The notes under the pieces are model-generated. The model was not told where the DNA came from. It did no database searches and worked only from the letters and a program-made list of their open reading frames with translations. This document shows positions 27,059 to 36,924 of a stretch of 64,000 nucleotides of DNA, in pieces. The DNA lies in assembly GCF_003994855.1 (NCBI RefSeq), contig NZ_CP034142.1:2666001-2730000 (forward strand), given 5' to 3'. Source of the DNA: Marinobacter sp. NP-4(2019) (lineage in GTDB: Bacteria; Pseudomonadota; Gammaproteobacteria; Pseudomonadales; Oleiphilaceae). Position 1 is the first letter of the stretch, and every line of letters starts with the position of its first letter. A program made the translations under genes and the position numbers.

Positions 27059-28669
27059 ATGATCAGGAACCCGGACTGGTGGCGCGGCGCCGTCATCTAT
27101 CAAGTGTATCCACGCAGCTTCTACGACTCGAACGGTGATGGCATCGGCGATCTACCCGGGGTCACAGCCAAGCTGGACTACATCGCCAGCCTGAATGTGG
27201 ATGGAATCTGGCTGTCGCCGTTCTTCACATCGCCAATGAAAGACTTCGGCTACGACGTGGCTGATTATCGTAACGTTGACCCGATTTTCGGCACTCTGGA
27301 GGATTTCGACTCACTGATTGCCGAGGCCCACGAACGTGGCCTGAAGATCATGATCGATCAGGTACTCAGCCATTCCTCCGACCAGCATCCCTGGTTTGTG
27401 GAAAGCCGCACCAGCCGCGACAATCCCAAGGCAGACTGGTACGTGTGGGCTGACCCCAAACCGGACGGAACCGTACCCAACAACTGGCTGTCTGTATTCG
27501 GAGGCCCGGCGTGGTCCTGGGACAGTCGCCGCAAGCAATATTACATGCATAACTTTCTGGCCAGCCAGCCCGACCTGAACTTCCACAATCCGGAAGTTCA
27601 GGACCAGGTACTTTCCGATGTGAAGTTCTGGCTGGACCGGGGTGTAGACGGATTCCGGCTTGACGCCATTAACTTCTGCTTCCACGACCGCAAGCTGAGG
27701 GACAACCCTCCGAGTCAGTCTGTGGCAGAGGGCTCCATTGGCGTTCGCCAGGAGAACCCCTACGCCTATCAGCTCCACAAACACGACAAGACCCAACCGG
27801 AAAACCTGGATTTTCTCAGGCGCCTGCGTGCATTGCTTGACCAATACCCAGGTACGACTACCGTTGGCGAGATCGGTGATGACCATTCACTTCAGACCAT
27901 GGCGGACTACACCAGTGGCGGCAACAAGCTACACATGGCCTACTCGTTCGATCTTCTGACCGAACAACACGGTGCGGACTTTTTCCGAAAAACCATCAAC
28001 ACCATTGAAGACAAGCTCACCGATGGCTGGCCCTGCTGGGCAATCGGCAACCATGATGTAACCCGGGTTTCTACCCGCTGGGGAGCCAGATCTGAACAGC
28101 AACTCAAGGCCTATATGGCCATGCTGCTGACCCTGCGCGGCAGCGTATGCATTTATCAGGGGGAGGAGCTGGGGCTGAGCGAAGCAGAGCTGGATTATGA
28201 AGATCTGGTGGATCCTTACGGCATCAATTTCTGGCCGGAATACAAGGGGCGGGATGGCTGCCGTACACCAATGGTCTGGCACCACCAGGAAACCCATGGT
28301 GGCTTTTCCAATGTGCGCCCCTGGCTTCCGGTTTATGATGATCATTATGATGCCGCTGTCACCGTTCAGCACGACGAGGACAACTCGGTTCTGGAAGCCT
28401 ATCGCGCTTTTCTCGCGTGGCGCCGTGAGCAAACGGTGCTGCTCAAAGGCGACATCCACTTCCTCAAGGCACCGAAAAACTCCCTTGTCTATACCCGTAG
28501 CTACCGTGGGGAAACGTTAGTAATCGCCCTTAATCTAAGCGAACGACCAGTCACCCTCAAAATGCCAGGAGCGACGCCCCTGACCGGTACACCGGACTTT
28601 GTCGGTGGCCAGTGGCATGGACAGGAACTGCAACTTGGGGCCTGGGGCGTGGACATCGCCCGGGGCTGA
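27059..28669 (+). CDS. Alpha-glucosidase (GH13)
   Basis: A 536-residue cytoplasmic glycoside hydrolase, probably cutting glucose from maltose and maltodextrins taken up by MalEFGK. It has the GH13 series: DQVLSHSSDQH; GFRLDAINF with the nucleophile Asp near residue 203; VGEIGDD with the acid/base Glu near 272; and IGNHDVTR. The N-terminus WWRGAVIYQVYPRSFYDSNG is typical of the oligo-1,6-glucosidase/alpha-glucosidase group. No signal peptide is present. GAGGAAAA precedes the ATG. It is followed by malK in the same operon. Confidence 0.92.
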   Translation: MIRNPDWWRGAVIYQVYPRSFYDSNGDGIGDLPGVTAKLDYIASLNVDGIWLSPFFTSPMKDFGYDVADYRNVDPIFGTLEDFDSLIAEAHERGLKIMIDQVLSHSSDQHPWFVESRTSRDNPKADWYVWADPKPDGTVPNNWLSVFGGPAWSWDSRRKQYYMHNFLASQPDLNFHNPEVQDQVLSDVKFWLDRGVDGFRLDAINFCFHDRKLRDNPPSQSVAEGSIGVRQENPYAYQLHKHDKTQPENLDFLRRLRALLDQYPGTTTVGEIGDDHSLQTMADYTSGGNKLHMAYSFDLLTEQHGADFFRKTINTIEDKLTDGWPCWAIGNHDVTRVSTRWGARSEQQLKAYMAMLLTLRGSVCIYQGEELGLSEAELDYEDLVDPYGINFWPEYKGRDGCRTPMVWHHQETHGGFSNVRPWLPVYDDHYDAAVTVQHDEDNSVLEAYRAFLAWRREQTVLLKGDIHFLKAPKNSLVYTRSYRGETLVIALNLSERPVTLKMPGATPLTGTPDFVGGQWHGQELQLGAWGVDIARG

Positions 28670-28706
28670 GATAGCATTACACAGATCAAACAAGAAGAGG
28701 CTAGTT

Positions 28707-29822
28707 ATGGCCAGCGTAACCTTACGCAATATCTGCAAGAGTTATGACGAGGTCCAGGTGACACGTAACGTGAACCTGGATATTGAAGATGGCGAGTTCG
28801 TGGTCTTTGTCGGCCCGTCGGGCTGCGGCAAATCCACTCTGTTGCGAATGGTCGCAGGACTGGAAGACATCACTTCAGGCGACATGTACATCGGCAACGA
28901 GCGGGTAAACAACCTCCCTCCAAAAGAGCGGGAAGTGGGTATGGTATTCCAGTCTTATGCTCTCTACCCGCATATGGATGTGGCGGAGAACATGGCATTT
29001 GGCCTGAAACTCGCCAAGACCAACAAGACGGAAATCAAACGCCGCGTCCAGGATGCGGCAAACCTGCTACAGCTGGACAAACTGCTTGAACGCAGACCCA
29101 AAGACCTGTCCGGCGGCCAACGCCAGCGGGTTGCCATTGGCCGCACCATTGTTCGCGAGCCAGCGGTGTTCCTGTTCGATGAGCCGCTATCCAACCTTGA
29201 TGCGTCGTTGCGTGTTCAGATGCGCATCGAGATTTCCCGACTGCACAAGCGCCTGGGCGCGACCATGATCTATGTGACTCACGATCAGGTGGAGGCCATG
29301 ACCATGGCCGACAAGATCGTTGCCCTGGACAACGGTGCCATCGCCCAGGTCGGCAAGCCCATGGAGCTTTACCACTACCCGGCAACACGCTTTGTTGCCG
29401 GGTTTATCGGCTCACCAAAGATGAACTTCATCGACTGCACGGTCGCATCTGCGAGCAGCCAGTCTGCAACCGTCGTATTGCCGGGCAACCATCGCCTGGA
29501 GTTGCCGGTAAACGGTTCAGAACTTACCGAAGGCGAAACAGTAACCCTGGGTATCCGCCCAGAGCATCTGAGCGAAAACCAGGAGGCCGACATGTACCTG
29601 GAGGGTGAGGTTCACGTGGTCGAGCGCCTCGGTTATCAGACGCTGGTGCACCTGGTCATGAATAATGTGGAGGGCGTCATTACCATGCGGACTGACGGCG
29701 GCAACCCGGTACAGGAAGGCACGCCGGTTACGTTGGGGATGAATGCCAACAAGTGCCACCTGTTCCGTCAGGATGGCAGTGCCTGCCCCCGCCTTTTCCA
29801 GGAACCCTGCATAGATTTCTAA
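28707..29822 (+). CDS. malK: Maltose/maltodextrin ABC transporter ATP-binding protein
   Basis: A 371-residue ATPase that drives MalFG. Walker A is GPSGCGKST near residue 38, the signature is LSGGQRQR near 135, and Walker B is FLFDEPLSNLDA near 155. The C-terminal TOBE/OB domain is of the MalK/UgpC type. The ATG at 28707 follows AGAAGAGG; longer in-frame starts run into the previous gene. The other transporter genes lie on the opposite strand just downstream, an unusual split of the mal locus. Confidence 0.92.
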   Translation: MASVTLRNICKSYDEVQVTRNVNLDIEDGEFVVFVGPSGCGKSTLLRMVAGLEDITSGDMYIGNERVNNLPPKEREVGMVFQSYALYPHMDVAENMAFGLKLAKTNKTEIKRRVQDAANLLQLDKLLERRPKDLSGGQRQRVAIGRTIVREPAVFLFDEPLSNLDASLRVQMRIEISRLHKRLGATMIYVTHDQVEAMTMADKIVALDNGAIAQVGKPMELYHYPATRFVAGFIGSPKMNFIDCTVASASSQSATVVLPGNHRLELPVNGSELTEGETVTLGIRPEHLSENQEADMYLEGEVHVVERLGYQTLVHLVMNNVEGVITMRTDGGNPVQEGTPVTLGMNANKCHLFRQDGSACPRLFQEPCIDF

Positions 29823-29842
29823 ACCTTACTGACACCATTCCG

Positions 29843-29869
29843 GGGGGCTGCAACAGCCCCCTTTTTTTT
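29843..29869 (+). terminator. Rho-independent terminator after malK
   Basis: A perfect stem GGGGGCTG/CAGCCCCC with loop CAA is followed by eight T residues, 21 bp after the malK stop. Confidence 0.92.
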
Positions 29870-29875
29870 GGCCGT

Positions 29876-29915
29876 AAAAAAGCCCGGTCAGTAGGGGGGA
29901 TTCAGCCTGACCGGG
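29876..29915 (-). terminator. Rho-independent terminator after malG
   Basis: On the minus strand the arms CCCGGTCAG (29907-29915) and CTGACCGGG (29883-29891) pair and are followed by C and a run of T. It ends the malEFG transcript and lies back-to-back with the malK terminator. Confidence 0.88.
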
Positions 29916-30021
29916 TCGCGAAAGTTAACGCTGGAAGACGCAGGGGTCGCGGAAAGGCCATGGGGAATCTTCCATCATGGCCCGGGAGGGAGACTTCAGA
30001 GAAGCCAGGGGAACAACGGCG

Positions 30022-30912
30022 TCAGCCCTTGACGCCACCGGCGGTCAAACCGCCCACAATCCATTTCTGGCAGTAGAGAAAAATGACAGTAATCGGCAGG
30101 CCAGAAAGCACCGCCGCCGCTGCGAAATCGCCCCACAAATAGTTCTGCTCATAGAGATACTGCTGCGCACCCACCGCCAGAGTCAGCTTGTCGGTATCGA
30201 CTAACAGTACTGAGGCCATTGGGTACTCCATGATGGTCATGATAAACGCCAGAATGAACACCACCACCAGAATCGGCACGGACAACGGCAAAAGTATGTA
30301 GCGGAACGCCTGCCAGGTCGTCGCCCCGTCCACAATGGCGGCCTCTTCCAGGGAGCGGTCGATGGAATCGAAGTAGCCCTTGATGGTCCATATATGCAGT
30401 GCCATGCCCCCCAGCGAAGCAACGATCACCGCCCCATGGGTATTCAGCCCCAGCCAGCTGACGTGATTGCCTATCTTGTCAAACAGGGCATACAGCGCCA
30501 CCAGAGACAGCACCGGCGGAAACATCTGGAAGATCAGCATGGACTTGAGCACAAAGCCCTTGCCCGCAAACCGCATGCGGGCGAAGGCGTAGGCGCTGGT
30601 GGTGGACAACGCCAGGATCAGTACTGCGGAAACCACCGCGATCTTGATGGAGTTCCACAGCCACAACAGCACCGGAAACGGCGGCTGGGTCACCGTACCG
30701 TCTTCGCCGGTATAAGGTATACCAAGCGCCAGATACCAGTGCTCAAGCGAAGGGTTATCCGGCAGTAGACTGCCGGAGGCAAAGTTACCACTGCGGAAGG
30801 AGATGGAAATCACCATCAGCAGTGGAAAGAGAATGATCACGATGAACCCGAGCATCCCGAGATGGGACGCCAGAACGCGATACTTGGTGGAGCGGGGTTG
30901 AACCATCGCCAT
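30022..30912 (-). CDS. malG: Maltose ABC transporter permease MalG
   Basis: A 296-residue inner-membrane permease with six helices, usual for MalG. The coupling loop EEAAIVDGATTWQAFRYILLP near residue 190 is the EAA motif that docks on MalK. The C-terminus QKWIVGGLTAGGVKG is typical of MalG. AAGGAG lies upstream of the ATG at 30912. It follows malF by 10 bp. Confidence 0.95.
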   Translation of the reverse strand: MAMVQPRSTKYRVLASHLGMLGFIVIILFPLLMVISISFRSGNFASGSLLPDNPSLEHWYLALGIPYTGEDGTVTQPPFPVLLWLWNSIKIAVVSAVLILALSTTSAYAFARMRFAGKGFVLKSMLIFQMFPPVLSLVALYALFDKIGNHVSWLGLNTHGAVIVASLGGMALHIWTIKGYFDSIDRSLEEAAIVDGATTWQAFRYILLPLSVPILVVVFILAFIMTIMEYPMASVLLVDTDKLTLAVGAQQYLYEQNYLWGDFAAAAVLSGLPITVIFLYCQKWIVGGLTAGGVKG

Positions 30913-30922
30913 GGGTAGCTCC

Positions 30923-32463
30923 TTATACTTTGACTTTGGACAGTTTCAGGTTGATCAGCGACAGGGCGCCAACCACCAGGAAGATGGCTGTGGCGATGGC
31001 AGCCGCCAGGCCAAAGTTCTGTCCGGAATCCTGGAACGCAATGCGGTAGGTGTAACTCACCAGCAAATCTGTGGTGCCTGCGGGTGTGCTGGCACCGATA
31101 ATATCGGGCGCACCACCTGTCAACAGGGCGATCAGGACGAAGTTGTTGAAATTGAACGCGAAGCTTGCGATCAACAGCGGCATCAGCGGCTTGATAATCA
31201 GCGGCAGAGTGACATTGAACAGGTTGTTCACCGGCCCGGCCCCATCCATCGCGGATGCCTCATAGAGATCCCGTGGAATCGCCTGCAGCAAGCCCATGCA
31301 GAGCAACATCATGTAGGGATAGCCAAGCCAGGTATTCACGATCAGGATCATGGTTCGGGCCAGTGCCGGGTCGCTGAACCAGTCCGGACGCATCCCGAAC
31401 AGTCCTTCCAGCACCAGGTTGATTTCACCAAAGTTCTGGTTAAACAGCCCCTTGAACACCAGGATTGAAATAAACGCCGGTACCGCATAAGGCAGGATCA
31501 ACATGGTACGGTAGAAACCCTTGCCCCGGATCTGATCCCACTGCAGCAGGTTCGCCAGCAGAAGCCCAAGCGCAAGGGTAAACACCACCGTCGCTACCGC
31601 AAAGGACAGCGTCCACACGAAGATCTCGAAAAACGGCCCGCGAATGGTAGGGTCGGAAACCACCTTCAGATAGTTGTCCCAGCCAATATTCACCGTCCAG
31701 CCTGGCGACAAGGTTTCACCATCGGCACTACGATAGAAGCCGGTGTCGTGGTCCGGGAAATAGGTCACTTCCGTCTGGTTGTTGGTAATACTGCCATTAT
31801 CGTGCAGCATGAACTGGTCATGAATCGCGGCGAATGAACGCAGGCTCGCCATGCTCAGCTCGCGGCCATCTTCTGTCAGCAGGTCCAGGCTGCCCAGTTT
31901 TGAACGAAGCTGGATGATATCCCGCATAGCCAGAGGGTCTCCTGCCGGCCTCTTTGAAGCCGGCAGCGCGGGCAGGCTTTCTTCCGAGCCATCCAGTTCC
32001 AGGGGGGTGTGATCAGGTCCTGGTGCTCCCCTTCCAGATAGATCACATAACCGGCGTCGGTGTCATAAAGTTCGTAGTTGTAACGCACGGATTCGGACTG
32101 ATAGGTCCGGTCCAGCAGGTTTTCCTGTACACGTTCAAAGCTGAGCAAGTTACTGGCACTGTAGTTGGTAAAACCGATACCCACCGTGTACATCAGCGGG
32201 AAAATAACAAACAGTCCCATACCCGCTATGGCAGGGAAAATATAGCGGTGGGCGTACAGTTTCTTGTGTACGAAGACAAATATCGCTGATGTCGTCAGTA
32301 CCAGGAACAGCATCGCAAACACAAATTCCTGCTGGGCATAGAGCGCCACTATCAGGTAGAGCGCCATTCCCACTAACGCGGCCAGAGCACCCCACTTAAG
32401 AATAATTCGCATCATTGGAAGTTTGCTTTCGGGTCCGAAGGAGGACAGGGATTCCGTTATCAT
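30923..32463 (-). pseudogene. malF: Maltose ABC transporter permease MalF, interrupted by a one-base frameshift
   Basis: Two overlapping frames together cover a full MalF of about 513 residues. The first (from ATG 32463) gives the N-terminal helices and periplasmic domain start (VFVHKKLYAHRYIFPAIAGM, TNYSASNLLSFERVQENLLD), and runs out at 31876. The second, one base off, carries the rest (SLRSFAAIHDQF, GWTVNIGWDNY, EASAMDGAGPVNNLF as EAA loop). The switch fits a G6 run at 32002-32007: one more G would join LITPP to LELDGSEES. A real lesion would cripple maltose import; a sequencing error in a homopolymer is equally possible. Confidence 0.85.
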
Positions 32464-32482
32464 TGTAGTCAGCCCGTTTAAA

Positions 32483-32506
32483 GCCGTCGCCTCAATCGGC
32501 GGCGGC
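32483..32506 (-). promoter_or_regulatory. Stem-loop in the malE-malF intergenic region
   Basis: The near-perfect arms GCCGTCGCC (32483-32491) and GGCGGCGGC (32498-32506) enclose six bases. No T-run follows, so it is more likely an mRNA-stabilising hairpin that favours malE expression, as in other mal operons, than a terminator. Confidence 0.45.
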
Positions 32507-32578
32507 AGGTGTTCAACAACAGGTCAGCAACACCCGAAGTACCGGCAGCCGGAAGGCTGACGGCGCTTCGGCCCTACA

Positions 32579-33778
32579 TTACCGGGTAATGCGCTGTGCT
32601 GCGGAGTTCAAGGCATCCTCAACGGATTGTCTTCCAGAAGTGATGTTCTGCAAAGCCGGCCCCATAGATGACCAGAACGCGCCCATGGCGGGCACACTCG
32701 GCATGGGCTCGCCCAGTTCGGCGTTCTCGAAGGTTGCAGCAATATTAGGGTCAGACGACAGCTCGTCCATGAATTCCTTGTTGGCAACGGCACCCAGAGG
32801 CACATCGTCATTCACCATCTTCAGCCCCTTGACCGACAGCGCGTAGCTCTCCAGGAACTCAACGGCCAGGTCCTTGTTCGGGCTTGCGGAATTCAGCGTT
32901 GCCGCCATGACACCCACCATCGGCTTGCTTGGCTGGCCATCAACGGTCGGCAGAGTGGTAACGCCAAAATTGATACCGCTTTTCTCCAGGTTGCCCCACG
33001 CCCAGGGGCCGTTGATCATCATGGCAACTTCGCCCTTGTTGAAGCCGGACTCCATGGCGCTGTAATCCGCACCACGGGGCATTACCTCTTCTTCAATCAG
33101 CGTGGCCAGCATGTTGGCGCCTTTCAGGGCCCCTTCGTTGTTAACACCAGTATCTTTCACGTCGTAGGTGCCATCGTCGTTTTGGGCAAAGATGTAACCA
33201 CCAGCCGCGGCAATCATCGGCCAGGTGAAGTAGGTGTTGTTGTAATCCCACAGAATGGCGCGCTTACCGTCCTCCGCGAGTTTCTTATTAAGGGCGGGAA
33301 TGTCCTCGAATGCCTTCGGCGGCTCGGGCACCAGATCCTTGTTGTAGATCAGCCCGATAGACTCCACTGCCATGGGGTAACCATACATCTTGCCGTCGAC
33401 AGTCACCGCATCCCAGGTGAAATCGAAATTGGCATCAATGACCCGCTGTGACGGCTTGACCTCGGAGATAATGCCGCTCTGGGCCCATTCACCAAAGCGG
33501 TCGTGTGCCCATATAAAGATATCCGGGCCGTTGCCGGTGGCGGCGGACTGCTGGAACTTGTCGGTGGCGCTGTCGGGGTGAGCCACTTCAACAGGAATAC
33601 CGGTTTCCTCAGTAAACCAGTTACCCACTTCCTGCAGACCATCGTAACCCTTGTCGCCGTTGATCCAGATCAGAAGTTTACCTTCCTCGATCTCGGCGTG
33701 GGCAGGAGCGGACAGGCCAAAAGTTGCTGCAACAATGGAAGCGGCGAGCGTGCTGCGGATAAAAATTCGACGATTCAT
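32579..33778 (-). CDS. malE: Maltose/maltodextrin-binding periplasmic protein MalE
   Basis: A 399-residue exported binding protein with signal peptide (RRIFIRSTLAAS to APAHA). The mature start EIEEGKLLIWINGDKGYDGL closely follows E. coli MalE. Binding-site aromatics and acids appear in WAHDRFGEW, GYPMAVES and MINGPWAWGN. GAGGAAT precedes the ATG. It is first in malE-malF-malG and diverges from the amylase gene, with a MalT-like element in between. Confidence 0.96.
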   Translation of the reverse strand: MNRRIFIRSTLAASIVAATFGLSAPAHAEIEEGKLLIWINGDKGYDGLQEVGNWFTEETGIPVEVAHPDSATDKFQQSAATGNGPDIFIWAHDRFGEWAQSGIISEVKPSQRVIDANFDFTWDAVTVDGKMYGYPMAVESIGLIYNKDLVPEPPKAFEDIPALNKKLAEDGKRAILWDYNNTYFTWPMIAAAGGYIFAQNDDGTYDVKDTGVNNEGALKGANMLATLIEEEVMPRGADYSAMESGFNKGEVAMMINGPWAWGNLEKSGINFGVTTLPTVDGQPSKPMVGVMAATLNSASPNKDLAVEFLESYALSVKGLKMVNDDVPLGAVANKEFMDELSSDPNIAATFENAELGEPMPSVPAMGAFWSSMGPALQNITSGRQSVEDALNSAAQRITR

Positions 33779-33933
33779 CAGGTTATTCCTCTACTTGTTC
33801 TAGCCTTATTCTTGTTGTCCGCCCTGGCACGAGGTTGGCCGGACGGGCTTAACGCAAATCTTTTTATTGCGAGTAACCGAACTGTGTTGCAATTTGCCGT
33901 TGCTGGCATCAGCCCTGTTTTCATTCCCTGAGG

Positions 33934-33961
33934 CGTAGAACGGGGGAGTAGTGAGGCGTAG
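33934..33961 (+). promoter_or_regulatory. MalT-box-like 28-bp element between malE and the amylase gene
   Basis: Two GGCGTAG copies 23 bp apart bracket a GGGGGAGTAG core, matching the 26925-26952 element in 23 of 28 positions. Another G-rich motif read on the minus strand (GGAGGAAGGGGGG, 33975-33987) points toward malE. The 262-bp divergent gap therefore holds sites facing both genes. Confidence 0.55.
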
Positions 33962-34040
33962 TGAATTCAGTCTACCCCCCTTCCTCCAAGTCTGGTTTGA
34001 TTGCGGTATCACAACAATAAACGGAACCGGAGCCCATTGC

Positions 34041-35867
34041 ATGAACCAGACCCCGAAAAAACTCAGGTTAGCCGCCAGCCTTGTGACGTGTCTCTCCCTT
34101 GCCGGCTGCGCTGGCGGCCAGTTTGAGGCAGCCCCCCCACTCTCTGACAACCCGACCACGTCAACCAGCGACGGCCTGCGTACCGCCACACAGTCCGCAA
34201 TGACCGTTTCGGTAGGTGATACTTTTGCCGACGGAGAATGGGTGCGGGATTTCTACAGTGGCAAAAAGGCCCGGGTGCAAAATGGTGAAGTCACCCTGAC
34301 ACCCGCCCCGGAAGCCGAAGGTCTGTTACTGCTTGAGGCCGCCAACGCTCCGGAACAAAGCTTCAGCTGGGCCGGTGCCACGGTTTATTTTACCGTGACC
34401 GATCGATTCGCCAACGGCCGCACTGATAACGACTGGAACTATGGCCGCAAACCCGACGGCAAAGACGAAATCGGTACCTTCCACGGCGGCGACTTCGCGG
34501 GTCTGACCGAAAAGCTGGATTACCTCGACGAGCTGGGCGTCAACGCTATCTGGATCACCCCACCCTTCGAACAGATTCACGGCTGGGTTGGTGGTGGCGA
34601 CCGGGGGGATTTCCAGCACTACGGTTACCACGGTTATTACGCCCTGGATTTTACCCGGCCCGACGCCAACTTCGGCACACGCGAGGAATTCCGCACGCTG
34701 GTCAAGGAAGCCCACGCCCGCGGTATTCGTGTGGTTATGGATATGGTCATGAACCACCCCGGCTATGCCACACTCCAGGACATGCAAACCTTCAATTTTG
34801 GCGGGCTTCGTGACGGCTTCGAAAAGCACCTGCCGGAACTGTGGGGAGACTGGCGACCGGAATCCTGGGAGAACTTTCACGCCTACCACGCACTGATCGA
34901 TTATGACCATTCGAACTGGAGCAACTGGTGGGGCAAGGATTGGGTACGCGCCGGCATCGGTGACTACGATACACCGCCGAATGCCTCCATTGATCCGATA
35001 CGGGGCTCCCTCGCATTCCTGCCGGATTTCAAGACCGGATCCTCCCAGGTGGTTGACCTTCCGGTATTCCTCCAGAACAAGGACAATACCGGCGCCAGGC
35101 AGCTTGAGGGTGCAACGGTCCGGGATTATCTGGTCACCTGGCTGACGGACTGGGTGCGGGAATTCGGCGTCGACGGTTTCCGGGTAGATACCGCCAAACA
35201 CGTAGAACCGGAAGCCTGGCAGACGCTGAAAGCCCAGGCCCAAAACGCGCTGGATACCTATCGCAGCAACAACCCCGGACAACCGTTACCGGCAGAGGAT
35301 TTCTGGATGGTGGCCGAGGTGTTTCCTCATACGGTCACCCGCAGCCGTTACTTCGATGCCGGCTTCGATGCCGTCATCAACTTTGACCTGCAGGAAGAAG
35401 CCCATGCCGGTGCGGCCTGCCTTCCCGCCATGGAGCCGATCTACAGCGATTATGCGAAAAAGCTGAATGGCGATACACCCTTTAACGTGATGAGCTACAT
35501 TTCCTCCCATGACACTCAGTTGTTCAGTCGAATTGCTGATAACGACCCCGTATTGCAAAAGCGAGTGGCCAGCGCGCTGCTGTTTACTCCCGGTACCAGC
35601 CAGATATTTTACGGGGATGAAACCGGGCGCCAGTTCGGGCCGACCGGTTCAGACGGCCACCAGGGAACCCGTTCGGACATGAACTGGACCGATATCGAAA
35701 GCGGCCAGGCAGAGCCGGTCTTGTCTCACTGGAAAAAGCTGGGGCAGTTCCGCGCGCGCCACCCGGCCATTGGCGCCGGGAAGCATAAACGCCTTGGCAC
35801 CAAACCTTATGTCTTCTCGAGAATTCACGGCGATGACCGCGTTGTCATTGCCTTTGGCAGGGAGTAA
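34041..35867 (+). CDS. Lipoprotein alpha-amylase (GH13, MalS-like)
   Basis: A 608-residue enzyme with a lipobox (LSLAGC), so probably anchored in the outer membrane or periplasm. The catalytic GH13 domain starts near residue 115 (ATVYFTVTDRFANG). Motifs are MDMVMNHPG, GFRVDTAKH with the nucleophile Asp, MVAEVFPH with the Glu, and ISSHDTQLF. It probably opens starch or long maltodextrins before import. The ATG at 34041 with GGAG is chosen over a long in-frame extension that would bury the lipoprotein signal. The aldo/keto reductase gene follows by 2 bp. Confidence 0.88.
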   Translation: MNQTPKKLRLAASLVTCLSLAGCAGGQFEAAPPLSDNPTTSTSDGLRTATQSAMTVSVGDTFADGEWVRDFYSGKKARVQNGEVTLTPAPEAEGLLLLEAANAPEQSFSWAGATVYFTVTDRFANGRTDNDWNYGRKPDGKDEIGTFHGGDFAGLTEKLDYLDELGVNAIWITPPFEQIHGWVGGGDRGDFQHYGYHGYYALDFTRPDANFGTREEFRTLVKEAHARGIRVVMDMVMNHPGYATLQDMQTFNFGGLRDGFEKHLPELWGDWRPESWENFHAYHALIDYDHSNWSNWWGKDWVRAGIGDYDTPPNASIDPIRGSLAFLPDFKTGSSQVVDLPVFLQNKDNTGARQLEGATVRDYLVTWLTDWVREFGVDGFRVDTAKHVEPEAWQTLKAQAQNALDTYRSNNPGQPLPAEDFWMVAEVFPHTVTRSRYFDAGFDAVINFDLQEEAHAGAACLPAMEPIYSDYAKKLNGDTPFNVMSYISSHDTQLFSRIADNDPVLQKRVASALLFTPGTSQIFYGDETGRQFGPTGSDGHQGTRSDMNWTDIESGQAEPVLSHWKKLGQFRARHPAIGAGKHKRLGTKPYVFSRIHGDDRVVIAFGRE

Positions 35868-35869
35868 TC

Positions 35870-36757
35870 ATGCAAGACACTACAGCAACAGGATTTACAC
35901 CGGAAACACCGCTGATTCTGGGAATGATGCGTCTCCACAATCATCCGGAGCTAACTCAACCGGCCAGGCTCGCTGACTGGGTAGCCGCCCGGCTGGATGA
36001 AGGACTTAACGTGTTCGACCATGCCGATATCTACGGTGCCGGCCAATGTGAAAAGCTGTTCGGTGACGCATTGCGGGCACACCCCACCCTGACCAAACGG
36101 GTTCGCGTTATCACCAAAGCGGGTATCGTGCCCGCTGTCCAGGACAGCACACCTTGGCAGGTAAAGCACTACCGGGCCGAAGCCGATTACCTGGGGAACG
36201 CCATCGACAAGGCCCTCGGGTCATTATCCGTGGAACGGATTGATACCTTCCTGATCCACCGGCCTGACCCATTGCTGCAGGCGGCAGAGGTAGCCCGGGT
36301 GCTGGAGGATGCGGTATCCGCGGGGAAGGTGCGTCAAATTGGCGTATCCAACTTCCTGCCCGAGCAGTGGCGGTGGCTGGCCCGAAACACCAGGCTGCCA
36401 CTGGTGTGCAACCAAAGCCAGCTGTCCCTAACCCACACCACCCCACTGTTCGACGGCACCCTGGAAGCCCACCTTACTGACGGGATACGCTGGCTGGCCT
36501 GGTCTCCGCTCGGTGGCGGCAACCTGGCGGAGCGGATTCCCGCCGATCTTCTCAGCAGGGCCCGGGAGGAAACCGGGCTGGATGAAACCGCTCTGGCCAT
36601 CGCCTGGTTAAGGCAGATTCCAGGAACCCCCGTACCAGTGATCGGGTCCATGAATCCTGACAGGATCCGCTGCGCGCTGCACGGCGCCCGAAGCCAGCTA
36701 CCCCGCCCACTCTGGTATCGGCTTCTGGAATCCGCTCGCAATATGGCTGTCGCCTGA
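35870..36757 (+). CDS. Aldo/keto reductase
   Basis: A 295-residue NADP-dependent oxidoreductase of the YdhF-like group. Its TIM-barrel active site has FDHADIYGAGQCE (Asp and Tyr), the Lys in VITKAGI, and the His in TFLIHRPDPL. The cofactor region VIGSMNPDRI lies near the end. It is translationally close to the amylase gene (2 bp) and so probably part of the maltodextrin transcript. The substrate is unknown. Confidence 0.88.
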   Translation: MQDTTATGFTPETPLILGMMRLHNHPELTQPARLADWVAARLDEGLNVFDHADIYGAGQCEKLFGDALRAHPTLTKRVRVITKAGIVPAVQDSTPWQVKHYRAEADYLGNAIDKALGSLSVERIDTFLIHRPDPLLQAAEVARVLEDAVSAGKVRQIGVSNFLPEQWRWLARNTRLPLVCNQSQLSLTHTTPLFDGTLEAHLTDGIRWLAWSPLGGGNLAERIPADLLSRAREETGLDETALAIAWLRQIPGTPVPVIGSMNPDRIRCALHGARSQLPRPLWYRLLESARNMAVA

Positions 36758-36924
36758 CGCGCAAGTTTTGCGACCGCCATCAACCTCTGACAAATCGTTA
36801 CACAAGCTTCCACTTTAGTACGATTGTTGCTCTCGCAGACACCCGCGAAACTGGTCCTGCTCTACAAAAACAATATCAAGGGCCTGTGTTTCCCGGCCCG
36901 GCACGACTTAGGAGACCTTCGCAG

